From NCBI RefSeq assembly GCF_900105925.1, contig NZ_LT629791.1, positions 992,001 to 1,056,000 of the forward strand: DNA of 64,000 bases. The letters are read 5' to 3'. The position numbers and the translations under genes are program-made. Below, piece by piece: positions 62,540 to 64,000 of the stretch. Numbering within the stretch: the first letter of the stretch is position 1; each line of letters starts with the position of its first letter. This DNA is from Jiangella alkaliphila. Lineage in GTDB: Bacteria > Actinomycetota > Actinomycetes > Jiangellales > Jiangellaceae. The notes beneath the pieces were generated by a model. It had not been told where the DNA came from and made no database searches. It saw only the letters and a program-made list of their open reading frames with translations.

Positions 62540-64000
62540 TTGGACCCGCGCACCGACCCCATCGACCGCGTCGCCGACCTCGTGTCGGGACTCGGCATCG
62601 GCGCGCGCCCGGTGCGTGCGGCGCTGGCCGCCCTGGTCGCCGGGTCCGTCACGCTCGACGACCTCGTCCGCCGGTTCGCGCTGCCGCGGCGGCTGGCCGA
62701 GGCGCTGCTCGACGCGCTGGGCGGCGACCTCACGACGTCCGGCAGTCGGTCGGCGGGGGTGCGGGCCGACGCGCGGGTGCGGTACCGCGAGCGGTTCGGA
62801 CTGGACCGCCTGGAGCGGCCCCAACTCCCGGGTCCGGTCGACGCGCTGCCGGCCGACGACGTCGCGCGGCGCATCGCGGAGGTCGTCGCCGCCGCACCGG
62901 CCGCCGTCCAAGCGCTCGACCACGTGCCCGCGACGCGGGTCACCGCGCTGCGCCGCGCGCTGTGGCTGGACGGCACCTTCGACCTCGACGGCGCGACGCT
63001 GGTGTGCGTCGGCGACCACGACCTGACGTCCGTCGCGGTGTGCCTGGTCAACCCGCGGGTGAACGTCGTGGTCGCGGACCTCGACGAGGACCTGCTCGCG
63101 TACGTCGACCAGCAGGCCGCGGCGCTGGACCTGCCGATCCGCACCGCCTACGCGGACTTCCGGGCCGGGCTGCCGTCGGCCGCGCGCGAGGTGGGCGACC
63201 TCGTCTTCACCGACCCGCCCTATACGCCCGAGGGCGTGCGCCTCTTCCTCACCCGCGGCCTGGAGAGCCTGCGCGACCGCGCGAACGGCCGGCTGGTCCT
63301 GGCCTACGGGTACGGACGGCACCAGCCGGCGCTGGGGCTGAAGGTCCAGCGTGAGCTCGTCGGGCTGTCGCTGGCCACCGAGGCGATCCTGCCGCACTTC
63401 AACCGCTACGACGGCGCGCAGGCCATCGGCAGCGCCAGCGACCTCTACGTCTGCCAGCCGACGGCCGCGACGTGGAAGGCGCTGCCGCGCGCGGCGCAGG
63501 AGGCCGTCACGATCTACACGCACGGTCCCCAGTCGCTCGAGGGCGGCCGGCCCGACGCCGAGGACGTCATGACGACGCTGCTCGAGGCCGCCGCCGGGCC
63601 CGAGTCGCTGGACGTCGGCGCGGTCGTCGCGCTGCGGCGTCCGCCGGGCGGCATCGCACTCGGCGACGTGTTCGCCGGGCGGGCCGCGGCCGCCGTTCCG
63701 AACGCCCGCTCGGCCGCGGTCGCCGTCCACCTCGTCGGCGACCCGAGCACCTGGCTGCTCCGCACGCTGCTGGCCCTGGACGTGCGGCGGCTGGCGGTCG
63801 CCGTCCAGAACGCCCATCCGGCCGTGACGTCGCAGGCTGGCCAGCAGGAGCTGCAGCGGCTGGTCGGCGCGAAGTGGCGGCTCCGGTTCCGGCGCAGCAC
63901 CCCTGACTCGCGGCACGCCATCGTCGAGGCGGCCGAGGTCGACGCGGCGGATCTCGCGCCCGCCGACGTCGCGCGGCGGTTCCTGCTCGACAACGGCCAC
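62540..64000 (+). CDS. BpsA-like bis-aminopropyl polyamine synthase family protein (3' partial)
   Basis: At least 487 residues, running off the right edge with no stop. An N-terminal winged-helix-like region (VRAALAALVAGSVTLDDLVRRFALPRRLAEALLDAL) is followed by a methyltransferase-type Rossmann domain (TLVCVGDHDLTSVAVCLVNPRVNVVVADLDEDLLAYV) and the FTDPPYTPEG motif with Asp225, matching branched-chain polyamine synthase BpsA, which adds aminopropyl groups to spermidine. Actinobacterial members are uncharacterised. The candidate starts are TTG 62540, one base after the tRNA, or GTG 62582; neither has a ribosome site. Confidence 0.82.
   Translation, partial: MDPRTDPIDRVADLVSGLGIGARPVRAALAALVAGSVTLDDLVRRFALPRRLAEALLDALGGDLTTSGSRSAGVRADARVRYRERFGLDRLERPQLPGPVDALPADDVARRIAEVVAAAPAAVQALDHVPATRVTALRRALWLDGTFDLDGATLVCVGDHDLTSVAVCLVNPRVNVVVADLDEDLLAYVDQQAAALDLPIRTAYADFRAGLPSAAREVGDLVFTDPPYTPEGVRLFLTRGLESLRDRANGRLVLAYGYGRHQPALGLKVQRELVGLSLATEAILPHFNRYDGAQAIGSASDLYVCQPTAATWKALPRAAQEAVTIYTHGPQSLEGGRPDAEDVMTTLLEAAAGPESLDVGAVVALRRPPGGIALGDVFAGRAAAAVPNARSAAVAVHLVGDPSTWLLRTLLALDVRRLAVAVQNAHPAVTSQAGQQELQRLVGAKWRLRFRRSTPDSRHAIVEAAEVDAADLAPADVARRFLLDNGH

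Noticed and set aside
62489-64000. Long minus-strand ORF to the right edge
   Set aside because: Antisense to the BpsA-like gene, which has a recognisable FTDPPY motif and fold on the plus strand; also overlaps the tRNA.

Overview
The window is very GC-rich and gene-dense, with short gaps, many GTG and TTG starts and many 4-bp ATGA/GTGA overlaps. Gene content points to a filamentous or soil actinomycete: a bacterial proteasome activator (Bpa), an F420-type luciferase-like oxidoreductase, mycothiol-style DinB proteins, DUF5926 and DUF6918 proteins, a PadR-controlled FtsX-type exporter, and ECF sigma factors with C-terminal extensions. At least twenty genes have a TAnnnT -10 box only 5-9 nt before the start codon and no Shine-Dalgarno sequence, which is the actinobacterial leaderless pattern. 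I cannot name the genus with certainty. No rRNA, CRISPR array, insertion sequence or prophage was seen; there is one tRNA (Ser-TGA).

Layout. 1-6437: a LacI regulator (cut by the window edge) divergent from a carbohydrate ABC importer (lipoprotein plus two permeases), a GH127 beta-L-arabinofuranosidase-type hydrolase and an RraA-fold protein; together an arabinoside-use cluster. 6457-12872: small conserved proteins, an AraC regulator, a two-component pair (DesK/NarL type), a secreted S15 peptidase and an AraC/VOC pair. 12943-17475: a YiaA/B membrane protein, an orphan AAA ATPase, and a redox operon (LLM flavin oxidoreductase, zinc-less quinone reductase, SnoaL protein) divergent from its TetR. 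17501-20732: a flavohemoprotein with a long acidic N-terminus, an RsbW-like kinase and a SEC-C protein. 20936-29355: arginine deiminase, GT2 glycosyltransferase, arylamine N-acetyltransferase, a large phosphatase-fold membrane protein, pheA, serS and a HAD phosphatase. 29680-35053: DUF6918, Bpa, and a padR-ABC ATPase-FtsX permease-small protein chain joined by 4-bp overlaps. 35178-42416: NUDIX, quinone reductase, RCK potassium channel, DUF6457, mobA-like, nitrilase, D-2-hydroxyacid dehydrogenase, a tiny CxxC protein, DUF389 and GrpB.

42490-49684 is a second sugar cluster: a tandem-AsnC regulator divergent from an ABC importer, a Gfo/Idh/MocA dehydrogenase and a type I sulfatase, consistent with uptake and breakdown of a sulfated glycan. 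49767-56586 holds two ECF sigma factors (one ECF42-like with its DGPF/YCII partner and a candidate cognate promoter), a RibD-type reductase, a GH15-like hydrolase and the ammonium transporter with a clear terminator. 56824-64000 holds a fatty acyl-CoA ligase, VOC proteins, an ArsR/SRPBCC/VOC operon with paired operators, a two-domain sulfurtransferase, an APH-fold kinase, tRNA-Ser and a BpsA-like polyamine synthase gene that begins directly behind the tRNA and runs off the window.

The non-coding DNA is unusually informative. Three long exact dyads (23, 27 and 15 bp arms) sit at gene ends, several palindromes overlap -10 boxes of regulated genes, and two dyads with identical geometry (GTCTAGC-N16-GCTAGAC) bracket the ATPase/redox block.
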